Shown piece by piece: positions 16,680-25,445 of a stretch of 64,000 nt of DNA. Positions within the stretch are counted from its first letter, which is position 1. Every line of letters begins with the position of its first letter. The stretch is taken from contig NZ_SGXJ01000003.1 in NCBI RefSeq assembly GCF_004216905.1, positions 310,001 to 374,000 on the forward strand. The letters run 5' to 3'. The translations under genes and the position numbers were made by a program. The DNA is from Kribbella sp. VKM Ac-2569. GTDB lineage: Bacteria; Actinomycetota; Actinomycetes; Propionibacteriales; Kribbellaceae. The notes beneath the pieces are model-generated. The model was not told where the DNA came from. It made no database searches and saw only the letters and a list, made by a program, of their open reading frames with translations.

Positions 16680-17969
16680 TCAGGACAGGACGAAGTAGCG
16701 CAGCCACAGGTACGGCGCCGCGACGGCGATGGTGATCGCGGTCATCACCACGCCCTTGCGGGTGAATTCCCAGAAGGTGATCGGGTTGCCGGCGCGCAGC
16801 GCGATGCCGATGGCGACGACGTTGGCGCTGGCTCCGACGGCGGTCGCGTTGCCGCCGAAGTCGGCTCCTGCGGCGAGCGCCCACCACAGGGCGTTGGCGT
16901 GGGCCGGGTCGTTCATGGTCTTGGTCAGTTCGAGGACCACGGGGCTCATCGTGGCGACGTACGGGATGTTGTCGACGATGCCGGACAGGACCGCTGACAC
17001 GCCCAGGATCAGCATCACGGCCAGCAGGGGCCTGCCGTTGGTCGCGTTGCCGACCTGGTCGGCGAGGTTGCCGATCACGCCGGTCTTGACCAGGGCGCCG
17101 ACCATGACGAACAGGCCGGCGAAGAACAGCAGTGTCTGCCATTCGACGCTGGACATGTAGTCCCTGGTCGGCACCCCGGAGATCAGTACCAGCAGACCGG
17201 CGCCGAGCAGCGCCACCACCGAGGGCGCCACGTGGAACAGCGCATGCCCGACGAACCCGGTGAACACGGCCAGCAAGACGATGCCGCACTTGATGAGCAG
17301 GCGGGTGTCCTGGATCGCCTCGCGCTCGTTCAGCCGCAGGACGTTCTCGACCCTGTCCGGGTCGACGGCGAACGATCCCTTGAACAGGCGGGGGAGGACC
17401 AGCGTGAACACGATCAGCTCGATGACGACGAGCGGGGTCAGGTGGAGGAGGAAGTCGTTGAAGGTGAGCCCGGAGCGGCTGGCGATAATGATGTTCGGCG
17501 GGTCGCCGATCAGCGTGGCGGTGCCGCCGATGTTGGAGGCCATCACCTCGGCGATCAGGAAGGGGACGGGATTGATCCCGAGCCGGTCGCAGACCAGCAG
17601 CGTGACCGGTGCGATCAGCAGCACGGTGGTGACGTTGTCGAGGAAGGCGGAGGCGACGGCGGTAATGAGCGTGAGCAGGATCATCACCCGTAGCGGCGAT
17701 CCTTTGGCGCGTTTGGCGGCCCAGATGGCGACGTACTCGAAGACTCCGGTGCGGCGCAGGATGCCGACGATGATCATCATGCCGAGCAGCAGGAAGATGA
17801 CGTCCCAGTCGATGCCGGTGTCGTGGGAGTAGAACGCATGCTCGGAATCGGTGACCCCGAGGGCGAGCAGCACGGCCGCGCCGCCGAGTGCGGCGAGGAG
17901 CTTGTGTGTCCACTCCGTCGCGATCAGCACATAGGCGACCGCGAAGACGGCGACGGCGATCACGGTCAC
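16680..17969 (-). CDS. ArsB/NhaD family transporter
   Basis: This 429-residue membrane protein of the ion transporter superfamily has about 11 hydrophobic helices in two halves. Each half has a conserved re-entrant segment: [17 protein letters not shown] with [19 protein letters not shown] in the first, and [17 protein letters not shown] with [20 protein letters not shown] in the second. These match ArsB arsenite or NhaD Na+/H+ exchangers. The substrate is not settled; no other ars genes are present, which argues mildly against arsenite. It is 19 bp downstream of a CBS-domain gene on the same strand, so the CBS protein may gate or sense for the transporter. Confidence 0.88.
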   Translation of the reverse strand: MTVIAVAVFAVAYVLIATEWTHKLLAALGGAAVLLALGVTDSEHAFYSHDTGIDWDVIFLLLGMMIIVGILRRTGVFEYVAIWAAKRAKGSPLRVMILLTLITAVASAFLDNVTTVLLIAPVTLLVCDRLGINPVPFLIAEVMASNIGGTATLIGDPPNIIIASRSGLTFNDFLLHLTPLVVIELIVFTLVLPRLFKGSFAVDPDRVENVLRLNEREAIQDTRLLIKCGIVLLAVFTGFVGHALFHVAPSVVALLGAGLLVLISGVPTRDYMSSVEWQTLLFFAGLFVMVGALVKTGVIGNLADQVGNATNGRPLLAVMLILGVSAVLSGIVDNIPYVATMSPVVLELTKTMNDPAHANALWWALAAGADFGGNATAVGASANVVAIGIALRAGNPITFWEFTRKGVVMTAITIAVAAPYLWLRYFVLS

Positions 17970-17988
17970 GTGATCACCGGTCCGTCGG

Positions 17989-18435
17989 TCAGTGCGCCGC
18001 GACGACCAGTTCCAGCAGCCGGGATGCGGTGATCGCGCCCAGGATCTCGTCGTCTTTCACGACCGCGACCAGCGGGCACCGCAGCCGGGCCATGATGGCC
18101 GCTACCTCGATGACGGTGTCGTCGTGGTTGACCACTGGCACCTCGACGGGCTCCCTCGGCAGGAGCTTGCGGACGGTCAGTCCGGCCAGCCGGTCTGCTA
18201 CCTGGTCGGCCAGTGGCTCGTCCATCACTCGGGCCAGCGACGGATCGTCCTGCACGTACGTCGGAACCAGGAAGCGCACCACCTGCGACGCGGGCAGCAC
18301 CGAGTGTGGCCGGCCTTTCTCGTCGACCACGATCAGCCCCGGCAAGCGCCGCGAGGCGAGCAGCTCGACCGCCTCGCGCGCGTCGGTATCCAGGCCGACC
18401 ACTGGAAACGCCTCGGCCATCTGCTCTCCGTGCAC
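17989..18435 (-). CDS. CBS domain protein, partner of the ArsB/NhaD-like transporter
   Basis: A pair of CBS motifs fills most of the 148-residue protein ([32 protein letters not shown], and [33 protein letters not shown]), the fold that binds adenine nucleotides. The start is uncertain: the GTG at 18435 gives the opening normally seen before [10 protein letters not shown], the ATG at 18420 has a GGAGA site very close to it, and the frame stays open to a GTG at 18468. It is first in a two-gene unit with the transporter gene, and a role in regulating that transporter by cell energy state is inferred. Confidence 0.82.
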   Translation of the reverse strand: MHGEQMAEAFPVVGLDTDAREAVELLASRRLPGLIVVDEKGRPHSVLPASQVVRFLVPTYVQDDPSLARVMDEPLADQVADRLAGLTVRKLLPREPVEVPVVNHDDTVIEVAAIMARLRCPLVAVVKDDEILGAITASRLLELVVAAH

Positions 18436-18818
18436 ACCTGCACGATACGCCGGAACCGTCAGGCTCACGTGACGTCAGCAGGTCCTGACCGTGGGATGCT
18501 TCCAACGCCATGCCGCCTCCGGGGTCGTCGATCGACCCGCACCCCGGTTGAGGGCGGGTACTGCCGACCAGACTTCCCGGCGCTCCGCCGCCAAGCCTCT
18601 CCCATCACCGGTCACCGGCGCAAACGAACTCGCGAACCACGGTGCCGCAGCCCATGCCATCGGCAACCAATTCCCACCACCTGTCGGCATTGGCCGCTGG
18701 CGTGGGCGGAGAACGTGGTGGAGGCCATGGACCACGACATCGAAGTACGGCCGCGTCCGGATCGCGTAGCTCTGGGGGCCCGGACGCTCGACCCGAGCCT
18801 GAAACGGTCAGTCGTGGA
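18436..18818. other. Gene-poor region between the CBS gene and the persulfide cassette
   Basis: No gene with a ribosome site or recognisable domain is seen on either strand. Short open frames on both strands have compositions expected from high-GC noise. The region should contain the CBS-transporter promoter on its left side and the end of the Cys-rich protein unit on its right. Confidence 0.4.
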
Positions 18819-18986
18819 TCAGCGTCCCAGTAGTCTGCCGAGCCAGCTGCCACCTTGGCGCTCGGCCTCGGGGTGGCCGGGGCACCACTGGTTCGCGGGG
18901 ACCATCGCCTTGACCTGTGCGACGTGCTGGCCGCAGCCGGCCCACGTGGTCTTGGAACAGGTCTTGCAGGTGACGGGTCGGCACAT
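18819..18986 (-). CDS. 55-residue cysteine-rich protein
   Basis: An ATG at 18986 with AAGGAG at about 7 nt spacing starts a 55-residue protein. It has five cysteines, in MCRPVTCKTCSK, AGCGQH and WCPGHPEAE, and ends in GRLLGR. The CxxC plus CGxH and CPGH pattern suggests a small zinc- or iron-binding knuckle. It follows the MBL-rhodanese gene by 28 bp on the same strand and is almost certainly co-transcribed with it. A role as a thiol or persulfide relay partner would fit, but is only a guess. The protein is easily missed because it lies inside a longer overlapping open frame. Confidence 0.7.
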   Translation of the reverse strand: MCRPVTCKTCSKTTWAGCGQHVAQVKAMVPANQWCPGHPEAERQGGSWLGRLLGR

Positions 18987-19014
18987 GGTGATTTCTCCTT
19001 GCTGGGTTGGGCTG

Positions 19015-20403
19015 TCAGGCTTCCGGGCCGACGAGGTGCAGACCGGCTTTCGCGGCGTTCTCGAACTTGTCGTCGACGGCGACGAGGGTGCGGCCGGCGA
19101 CGTGCAGGAACGAAGCAGCGATGGAGGCGCGGTAGCCCGCGGCGCAGTGGATCCACAGCTCGCCGGGTGGGATGTCACTGAGTCGGCGTGGCAGTTCATG
19201 GATGGGGATGTTGACTGCGCCCTCGATCCGGGCCGCTGTGTGTTCCTCGGTACGGCGTACGTCCAGCACGACGATGTCGCGGTGATGCCGGACGAGCTCG
19301 AGGTCGGCGAAGGTGGCGGTCGGGAAGGAGACGGGTGCGTCAAGGCTCCACTGTTCGGGTTCGCCGGTGGCGTGCGCGGCGGGGCGGTCGATGCCGATGC
19401 GCACCAGTTCGCGCTGCGCCAACGCGACGTCGGCGGCGGTTTCGCCGAGCAGGGTTACTGGCGTTCCCCAGGTGATCAGCCAGCCGAGGTAGGTGGAGAA
19501 AGAGCCGTCGAGGCCGAAGTTGAGGGTGCCGGGTGCGTGGCCGGCGGCGAAGGCGGTGCGGGTGCGCAGGTCGACGACCCATTCGCCGGTCTCGATGCGG
19601 TGGCGCAGCTCAGCGGGATCAGCGGATTCGGGTAGTGAGAGATCGGGAGCTTCGGGCCCGGCGGAGTTCGTGGGTGCCATGTGTGCGTAGTAGGCGGGCC
19701 ACGCGCCGAGGCCGTCCAGCAGGTCGCGGACGTAGTCCTCTTCGTCCTGGGTCAGGGCGCGGTTGGAGCGCTTTTCCTGCCCGATGGTCGATTGGGCGGT
19801 CTCGGACTGGGTGGCGGAGCAGAACGAGCCGAAGCCGTGAGTGGGATAGACCTCGGTGTCGTCGGGAAGTGCGTGGGTGAGTTTGTGCGCGGAGTGGTGC
19901 TGGTGACGTGCGAGGGCGTCGGTGTGGTCGGGGCCGAGGAGATCGGGGCGTCCGGTCGCGCCGTACAGCAGGGAGCCGCCGGTGAAGACAGCGATCGGCT
20001 GAGCGTCGTCGGTCAGGGCGTAGGACAGGTGCGTGAAGGTGTGGCCGGGGGTGTGGATCGCGCGGACCCGCATCCGGTCGCCGATCTGGACAGTGTCGCC
20101 GTCGTGCAGCGGCGTCCGGTCGAACTCGACGTTGTCGTCGGCGTTGGTCAGGTAGGCGGCGCCCGTGGCCTGGGCGAGCGCGAAGCCGCCGGTGACGTAG
20201 TCGTTGTGGATGTGGGTCTCGAAGACGTGGGTCAGGCGTACGGCGTCGGTTCTGAGGATCTCCAGGATCCGGTCGATGTCGCGCTGTGGATCGATGACGA
20301 ACGCTACGTCGCCGTCGTGGACGACGTAGCTGCGGTCACCGAGCGACGGCGTCTCGATGGTGCGGATCGCCAGTCCGGCAGGCAGCGCGCTGTGGTCGGT
20401 CAT
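19015..20403 (-). CDS. MBL-fold / double rhodanese protein (persulfide dioxygenase-like)
   Basis: The ATG at 20403 follows GAGGA and gives 462 residues. The N-terminal metallo-beta-lactamase fold has the metal ligands in THIHNDYVTGG and TPGHTFTHLSY, with YPTHGFGSFC further on. This HxHxD pattern and the FTGGSLLYGATGRPDL segment resemble ETHE1/CstB-type iron-dependent persulfide dioxygenases. Two rhodanese domains follow: the first (about 275-355) lacks an active-site cysteine, while the second has one in WIHCAAGYRAS. The enzyme should oxidise or transfer sulfane sulfur in the cytoplasm. It is divergent from a CstR-like repressor, with two palindromic operators between them. Confidence 0.9.
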   Translation of the reverse strand: MTDHSALPAGLAIRTIETPSLGDRSYVVHDGDVAFVIDPQRDIDRILEILRTDAVRLTHVFETHIHNDYVTGGFALAQATGAAYLTNADDNVEFDRTPLHDGDTVQIGDRMRVRAIHTPGHTFTHLSYALTDDAQPIAVFTGGSLLYGATGRPDLLGPDHTDALARHQHHSAHKLTHALPDDTEVYPTHGFGSFCSATQSETAQSTIGQEKRSNRALTQDEEDYVRDLLDGLGAWPAYYAHMAPTNSAGPEAPDLSLPESADPAELRHRIETGEWVVDLRTRTAFAAGHAPGTLNFGLDGSFSTYLGWLITWGTPVTLLGETAADVALAQRELVRIGIDRPAAHATGEPEQWSLDAPVSFPTATFADLELVRHHRDIVVLDVRRTEEHTAARIEGAVNIPIHELPRRLSDIPPGELWIHCAAGYRASIAASFLHVAGRTLVAVDDKFENAAKAGLHLVGPEA

Positions 20404-20451
20404 CGTGTCCTCACTTGCGGATGGGGTGTCCGGAGCTGCTCCTGAATGGAT

Positions 20452-20463
20452 CCCCCTAGGGGG
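20452..20463. promoter_or_regulatory. CsoR/CstR-type operator 1
   Basis: CCCCCTAGGGGG is a perfect 12-bp palindrome 49 bp upstream of the MBL-rhodanese start. G/C-tract palindromes flanked by AT-rich ends are the known operator form of the CsoR/RcnR/CstR (DUF156) repressors. Confidence 0.75.
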
Positions 20464-20482
20464 TTCGATATCCGACGGTAAC

Positions 20483-20502
20483 ATATCCCCCCAGGGGGAT
20501 AT
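20483..20502. promoter_or_regulatory. CsoR/CstR-type operator 2
   Basis: Perfect 9-bp arms ATATCCCCC and GGGGGATAT surround a CA centre. The site lies 57 bp upstream of the repressor start and 31 bp (centre to centre about 35) from operator 1, so each divergent promoter has its own site. Confidence 0.82.
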
Positions 20503-20559
20503 AGACTCGGTCGCGACGGCGCTGATCCAGTGCTTCGTGGAGCCGACGGAGGAGATTCG

Positions 20560-20817
20560 ATGGAGTTCGAGCCGGACGAGATCAAGCCGATCATCACGCG
20601 GATGAAGCGCGCTCACGGGCATCTCGGCAGCGTGATCCGGATGATGGAGGAAGGCGCGGACTGTGAGGCTGTGCTGACCCAGTTGGCCGCGGTCAACAAG
20701 GCGCTGTCGCGGGCCGGGTACGCGATCGTCAGCACGGGTCTGCAGCATTGCCTCACCGACGAGAACAGCGACGTCGACGTGGCGAAGATGGAGAAGCTCT
20801 TCCTCGCCCTGGCCTGA
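20560..20817 (+). CDS. CstR-like persulfide-sensing repressor (CsoR/DUF156 family)
   Basis: The ATG at 20560 follows GGAGGAG and gives 85 residues, the normal length of an all-helical CsoR-family subunit. Cysteines at 35 and 64 are kept, but the residue four before the second cysteine, a copper-ligand histidine in CsoR, is Gly60; His63 lies next to Cys64 instead. The loss of that ligand fits the CstR branch, which senses persulfides by linking the two cysteines, rather than a Cu(I) sensor. The divergent MBL-rhodanese gene and the paired operators support derepression by reactive sulfur species. A copper or other metal role cannot be fully excluded from sequence. Confidence 0.88.
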   Translation: MEFEPDEIKPIITRMKRAHGHLGSVIRMMEEGADCEAVLTQLAAVNKALSRAGYAIVSTGLQHCLTDENSDVDVAKMEKLFLALA

Positions 20818-21199
20818 GCCGACGACAGCGCGCTCAGGTAGCGGGTTCCGGCGTCGTCAGGGCGGCGGCTATTTGATCGGTGGTGCCTGGAACGCGCGGG
20901 CCAGGCGGCCCACGTCGGGTGAGACGGCCGCTCCTGGTCACGGCTGGCGCCGATCGGGCCGGAGTGGAAGAGCCAGACTTGGCGGGCGCGGAGCTGGCGC
21001 TCGTGACGGCGGAGGTCGCAGCGTCTACCGGTCGGATGGTCCCAACGCGGATCGTGGCGATGATCGAGGTACCCCGCACAGGACGTTCGGCAGATTTGCA
21101 CGGATATCGTACAGGTCGGCCTGGAACGGTGACTGATGGTGCAGCCGGCGTCGATACCCGATCGGTATGGTGAACGGGCGGAGCACTGGAGGGCCGGTC
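20818..21199. other. Intergenic region ahead of the SDR gene with a palindrome
   Basis: No supported gene is present. Near the right end, ATACC-CGATC-GGTAT (21154-21168) forms 5-bp arms around a 5-bp centre, 31 bp before the chosen SDR start, and is a plausible TetR-type operator. No TetR gene is nearby. Confidence 0.4.
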
Positions 21200-21970
21200 T
21201 TGGAGCTGGATGGCGCGGTGGTGTTGGTGACCGGCGGGTCGGCCGGCATCGGTCGTGCCGTGTGCCTGGAGCTCGCGGCTGCGCGGGCCGTGGTCTTGGT
21301 GCATGGGCGCGATGTGCGGCGAACGCAGGATGTTGCGGATCAGGTCAACGGCGTTGCGGTGCAGGCTGACTTGCGTGAGCGCGACGCTGTGGGGTCTCTG
21401 GCCGGGCAGGCGCTGGCGGTGCATGGCCGGGTGGATGTGCTGATCGCAAACGCCGGTCGAGGGTGGTCGGGGCCGTTCGTCGAGATGAGCGACCACGAGA
21501 TTGCAGAGTTGGTTGCGGTGGATCTCGTCGCGACGATGCGTCTTGCGCGGTTGCTGCTGCCGGGGATGGTCGAGCGGCGGACGGGATGTCTGATCCTCGT
21601 GTCGTCCGTCGCGGGACGGACCGGCGTCGCGGGGGAGGCGGTGTACGCGGCGGCCAAGGCGGGCCTGGACGCGTTCGCGGAGAGTCTGCGGCTGGAGCTG
21701 GCCGGTACGGGCGTCCAGGTCGGCGTCGTCGTTCCGGCGGCGGTCGGCACCGGTTTCTTCTCCGTAAGGGGTCGCGCGTACGACCGGCGCATACCTCGGC
21801 CGGTCGGTCCGGAGACAGTCGCGCGCGCGATCGTCCGAGCAATCGAGCAGGATCGGGCCGAGAGCTGGGTTCCGCGCTGGATCAGGCTCGCCGGCATCGT
21901 ACGGGCGGTGTTCCCTGGCGCTTACCGGCGGCTCGCCGGCCATTTCGGGGAGTCGGTCAGATCGGGCTGA
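21200..21970 (+). CDS. Short-chain dehydrogenase/reductase
   Basis: The TTG at 21200 has GGAGGG six bases upstream and yields the usual MELDGAVVLVTGGSAGIGRA opening, so I prefer it to the ATG at 21167, which has no ribosome site and lies in a palindrome. The 256-residue Rossmann enzyme has the cofactor motif TGGSAGIG (about 10-17), NAG in LIANAGRG, a catalytic Ser in LVSSVAG and YxxxK in YAAAKAG. It resembles the classical SDRs that act on lipids or sterols. A WS/DGAT acyltransferase gene starts 27 bp downstream on the same strand, so a role in neutral-lipid or wax-ester metabolism is inferred. Confidence 0.87.
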   Translation: MELDGAVVLVTGGSAGIGRAVCLELAAARAVVLVHGRDVRRTQDVADQVNGVAVQADLRERDAVGSLAGQALAVHGRVDVLIANAGRGWSGPFVEMSDHEIAELVAVDLVATMRLARLLLPGMVERRTGCLILVSSVAGRTGVAGEAVYAAAKAGLDAFAESLRLELAGTGVQVGVVVPAAVGTGFFSVRGRAYDRRIPRPVGPETVARAIVRAIEQDRAESWVPRWIRLAGIVRAVFPGAYRRLAGHFGESVRSG

Positions 21971-21997
21971 ATCCACCCTTTGTGCTATGACGAATGG

Positions 21998-23260
21998 ATG
22001 GCCGTGGTCATGCCCTCGAGTGACGCGTTCTTCCTGCATGTCGAGACCGCCGAGGCGCCGCAGCACGTCGGTGGGCTGGTCGTGTTCGAATCGAGCGATG
22101 ACAAGGCGTTGTCGGTCGAGCGTGTGACCGAACTGGTGAAGGGCGAGCTCGGCAGACTGCCCCGGTTCCGCCAGCGGTTGGAGCCGTCGTCGCGCTGGCG
22201 CCGGCAGCGGTGGATCGACGTTGCCGAGGTTGACTGGTCGTGGCACATCGGCGAACGTCGCTCGACGGATGGCTGGGCAGGCGTACGCCGGATCGTCGCC
22301 GAGCTGGCCGCGATCCCGATGGCCCGGGATCGCCCGATGTGGCGAATTGTGATGGTCCGCGACCTGGAGCCCGGGGTTTCGGCGATGATTCTGCTGCTGC
22401 ATCATGCCGTTGCGGACGGAATCGGCACGATGATCCAGGCGCTGAATCTGTTCCGGCCGCGCGTCGAGTTGCCCGGTGTCCGCGGTACCACCCCCGGTCG
22501 CGCACAGTTGATTGGAGCAACTATCGCCGGGTTGGCGCAACTGGCCACCGACGGCGGAGCGGGGGGACGTCTCGAGACGATGTCGGCGCGGCGGGAGTTC
22601 GCCACGGCCGATCTCGAGTTGGCCGCCGTACGGCGTGCCGCCTCCAGGTGGGGCGTCCGGGTGACGGATCTCTTGCTCGGTCTGGTCGCCGAGGCGGTCG
22701 TCAGTACGCATCCAGAGGTCGCCACCCGGCTAGGTGGCCGGATGCGCGTCACGGTGCCGCTGATGCTGCGCGACACCGCGGTGGCGGCGGAGACCAACGC
22801 GACCGCGGCCGTGATGGTCGACGTACCACTCGACGGCCGTCCGTTCGATGAACTCGTCACCGAGATCAGCCGGCGGACCACGCGTCTTCGGACGCCGAGC
22901 CGCGCAGTAGCCTCGCGGTTCGTGATGACGACCGGCCTGCGAGCTTTGCCGGGGCCTGCGGCCGGTTGGTTCGCGCGGGCCGTCTACGGGCGTCGCTTCT
23001 TCCACGCCATCGTGTCGAACATGCCCGGCCCGACGCAATCGCTGTCGATGGACGGAGTCACGATCGCGACTGTTTACCCGATCCTGCCGCTGGCACCCGG
23101 ATCCCCGCTCGCGATGGGCGCCCTGAGCTGGACCGGCTCACTCGGGATCGGTCTCGCCACCGATCCGGCGACCTTCGACGCAGACGTCCTTGCGGCACGG
23201 GTCGAGCAACTCGTCTCAGCGCACGGGCCAGACGAGAGCGAGGAAGAGTCGCGCGCGTGA
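21998..23260 (+). CDS. Wax ester synthase/diacylglycerol acyltransferase (WS/DGAT) family
   Basis: The protein carries the acyltransferase motif HHAVADG (HHxxxDG, about residue 136) and the family's opening PSSDAFFLHVETAEAPQHVGGL and late SNMPGP segment. Such enzymes join acyl-CoA to alcohols or diacylglycerol to make storage lipids at the membrane. The start is uncertain between ATGs at 21998 and 22010, as neither has a strong ribosome site; the later one matches the usual family opening. Length, about 420 residues, is slightly below average. It overlaps the convergent PucR-type regulator by 45 bp and is the second gene of a unit with the SDR. Confidence 0.87.
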   Translation: MAVVMPSSDAFFLHVETAEAPQHVGGLVVFESSDDKALSVERVTELVKGELGRLPRFRQRLEPSSRWRRQRWIDVAEVDWSWHIGERRSTDGWAGVRRIVAELAAIPMARDRPMWRIVMVRDLEPGVSAMILLLHHAVADGIGTMIQALNLFRPRVELPGVRGTTPGRAQLIGATIAGLAQLATDGGAGGRLETMSARREFATADLELAAVRRAASRWGVRVTDLLLGLVAEAVVSTHPEVATRLGGRMRVTVPLMLRDTAVAAETNATAAVMVDVPLDGRPFDELVTEISRRTTRLRTPSRAVASRFVMTTGLRALPGPAAGWFARAVYGRRFFHAIVSNMPGPTQSLSMDGVTIATVYPILPLAPGSPLAMGALSWTGSLGIGLATDPATFDADVLAARVEQLVSAHGPDESEEESRA

Positions 23261-24400
23261 CCGCGGCGAGTCCAGTTGATCGCCGAACCGTTCGCGCAGC
23301 TGGGCGACTCGGTAGCGCACGGTCTGCGGGTGGATGTGCAGTTCCTCGGCGATCGCCGTACGGTCGCCCATGTGCCGCAGCCAGGCGGTAAGTGTTTCGA
23401 TCAGCCTCGCCCGGGCTCCGGCCGGGAGATCGTCGAGCGGTGCGAGTATCTGCTCGCGCAGGAAGCCGATCAGCAGTTCGTCGCGATGGACGATGATCGT
23501 GTCCAGATGCTCGTCGGCGAACACCGGATCGTCGGCGAGAATGCCCGTCTGCCTCAGCCGTACTGCGATCTGCGCGATCGCGACGCTGCGCGGCAGGTGC
23601 TCGAGCGGCACGGTGTGGCCGATCACCGCGTTGGCTCCCCGGAGTGCGCGACGGAGTTGGTCCCGGCGGCCGGACAGGCCGGGATCAGGAACGATGGCGC
23701 CGGACAGTTGCTCGTGCCGTACCGGCAGGGATCCCGCGTCCACGTGTGACAGCACCCGCCGGGCGACATCGGTGTTCGCGTCCACCAGCACGACGGCCCC
23801 GGTGGAGGGGAGCGGCCAGTTGGCCCGGGCAGCCGCCTCCCGGATCACGCTCATGCCCGACCGATCGGACAGCAGCAGGTCGGCCAGCTCCTCGCGGTTG
23901 CGTTCCCGGGCTGAAACGTCCTCGCTCTGTTCCAGGACGTAGCCGCGCGCGGAGGCCGAGGAGAGCTGGTTGATGAAGTCGAACACGGCCTCGGCGAGGG
24001 CGGCCAGGACATCCGGCCGGACCTCGAGCGCAAGCGCTGTGGCGGAGACGTGCCGCCAGGCCGTGCGTGCGCCGAGCTGGTAGGCGGTGAGCAGACGGGT
24101 GAGGTCGGCGCCGGCCTGCCACTGGCGGCGGCCGATCTGCTCGAAGACGATCTGGATCGTCTGTGCGCCTTCGAGACGGTCGATCCGGGACTCCGACCGG
24201 CCGTGCTCGGCCATGTCGAGGAGCCGGTGGACGAACAGTTCGGCGGCTTGCTGCATCCCGTCCGGATTCTGGTCGAGGAACGCGGCGTACTCCGGCCAGC
24301 CGTCGGCCAGCAGGTCCCGCACCTCGGCGATCAGCTCCGGTAGATGGCTGTCGAGGGCAAGCTCCAGTCGCGTCCGGCCCTGCGCCCCTTCTGTAGTCAT
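23216..24400 (-). CDS. PucR/CdaR-type transcriptional regulator
   Basis: The 394-residue protein ends in the PucR C-terminal helix-turn-helix (LTAWLRHMGDRTAIAEELHIHPQTVRYRVAQLRERFGD, about 335-375), preceded by a GGDEF-like degenerate domain. The N-terminal part is the RsbRD-like helical domain often found in actinobacterial members (QIGRRQWQAGADLTRLLTAYQLGAR). It is divergent from the hopanoid operon (160 bp between starts) and convergent with the WS/DGAT gene. An inverted repeat in the divergent gap makes it a candidate regulator of hopanoid synthesis, but this is inferred only from position. Confidence 0.85.
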   Translation of the reverse strand: MTTEGAQGRTRLELALDSHLPELIAEVRDLLADGWPEYAAFLDQNPDGMQQAAELFVHRLLDMAEHGRSESRIDRLEGAQTIQIVFEQIGRRQWQAGADLTRLLTAYQLGARTAWRHVSATALALEVRPDVLAALAEAVFDFINQLSSASARGYVLEQSEDVSARERNREELADLLLSDRSGMSVIREAAARANWPLPSTGAVVLVDANTDVARRVLSHVDAGSLPVRHEQLSGAIVPDPGLSGRRDQLRRALRGANAVIGHTVPLEHLPRSVAIAQIAVRLRQTGILADDPVFADEHLDTIIVHRDELLIGFLREQILAPLDDLPAGARARLIETLTAWLRHMGDRTAIAEELHIHPQTVRYRVAQLRERFGDQLDSPRSRARLFLALVWPVR

Positions 24401-24484
24401 CGCCCTGTCTCGCCGTGCTCCCTCGCGCCGATATCGCTCCCTGGCCACTTCTGCTGCCGCTCCGAAGGTCCAGCCGCGTTCCAG

Positions 24485-24503
24485 ATTGTACGGTCGTGAC
24501 AAT
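24485..24503. promoter_or_regulatory. Inverted repeat in the hopanoid operon promoter region
   Basis: ATTGT (24485-24489) and ACAAT (24499-24503) are exact inverted pentamers separated by 9 bp, in the only AT-rich stretch between the PucR-type gene and hpnC. The arms lie 58 bp ahead of the hpnC start and could form an operator or overlap the promoter. Confidence 0.35.
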
Positions 24504-24560
24504 TTTGAGGTCCAGGAATCACTCCGGCAGCGGCAGACCTGGCGATCGGAACGGCCGAAG

Positions 24561-25445
24561 ATGTCTGATATGGCCAGCTCGCGTGACCGGCCGCCCGGAC
24601 CTTCCTCGCCGACCGGCGAGGAAGCGTTCCGCATCCGTGAGAACGCGGAGAACTTCCCGGTCGCGCTGCGGTTCCTCCCGCGTCGGTACCGCGACCACCT
24701 GCACGCCATTTACGGCTATGCCCGGATGGTTGACGAGATCGGCGACGCGTTCACCGGTGACCGGACTGCACGGCTGCACGAGCTGGCGACGGACCTCGGC
24801 ACGATCTGGACGCGCGGTCAGCCGTCGAACGCCGTACTGCGGAGGCTGGCCCGGACGGTGCACGACCGGGCGATGTCGGCCGAACCGTTCGAGCGCCTGA
24901 TCGAGGCGAACCTGCAGGACCAGGTGGTGTCGCGGTACGAGACCTTCGAGGACCTCCGCCGGTACTGCACGCTGTCCGCCGACCCCGTCGGCCGGATGGT
25001 GCTCGAGGTCTTCGGACAGGCGACCCCAGAGACGGTCGCCCGGTCCGATCAGGTCTGCACCGCGTTGCAACTGCTCGAGCACTGGCAGGACGTCGGTGAG
25101 GACCGGCGGGCCGGTCGCGTGTACCTGCCGCAGGAGGAGCTTCGGCGGTACGGCGTCGGTGAGCACGAGCTGGATCGGGGGAGTGCGAGCCCTCAGCTTC
25201 GTGCCTTGATGCGGTTCGAGATCGAGCGGGCCGCCGGAATGCTCGGTGAAGGGATGGCGATCGTGCGGCAATTGCAGGGCTGGGGCCGAATCAGCGTGGC
25301 CGGCTTCATCGCCGGGGGACAGGCCACCGTATCGGCGTTGAGGCAGACCGACGGTGACGTACTGGGCCAGTCGGCCCAGCCGTCCCGAGTAGCGACTGCA
25401 GCCCGGATCCTCGGCCTGCTGGCAGCACGGCGGCCGGTGCGATGA
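24561..25445 (+). CDS. hpnC: HpnC, squalene-synthesis enzyme
   Basis: HpnC converts presqualene diphosphate to hydroxysqualene in the three-enzyme HpnCDE route from farnesyl diphosphate to squalene. The 294-residue all-helical isoprenoid synthase fold has the first Asp-rich motif as DEIGD (in [12 protein letters not shown]) and the second in [16 protein letters not shown]. The relaxed first motif distinguishes it from HpnD, encoded next. The ATG at 24561 is chosen from the MSDMASS opening; there is no strong ribosome site. It is the first gene of the eight-gene hopanoid operon and its stop overlaps hpnD by 4 bp. Confidence 0.92.
   Translation: MSDMASSRDRPPGPSSPTGEEAFRIRENAENFPVALRFLPRRYRDHLHAIYGYARMVDEIGDAFTGDRTARLHELATDLGTIWTRGQPSNAVLRRLARTVHDRAMSAEPFERLIEANLQDQVVSRYETFEDLRRYCTLSADPVGRMVLEVFGQATPETVARSDQVCTALQLLEHWQDVGEDRRAGRVYLPQEELRRYGVGEHELDRGSASPQLRALMRFEIERAAGMLGEGMAIVRQLQGWGRISVAGFIAGGQATVSALRQTDGDVLGQSAQPSRVATAARILGLLAARRPVR

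Noticed and set aside
16324-17913. 529-codon minus-strand frame over the ArsB/NhaD gene
   Set aside because: Arg/His/Pro-rich composition with no helices, in a different frame of a clear membrane transporter gene.
18436-18818. 86-codon minus-strand frame as a possible gene
   Set aside because: No ribosome site, Trp/Arg-rich shadow-like sequence, and no recognisable domain.
20834-22711. 625-codon minus-strand frame opposite the SDR and WS/DGAT genes
   Set aside because: No domain or ribosome site; the plus-strand genes have all the family motifs.
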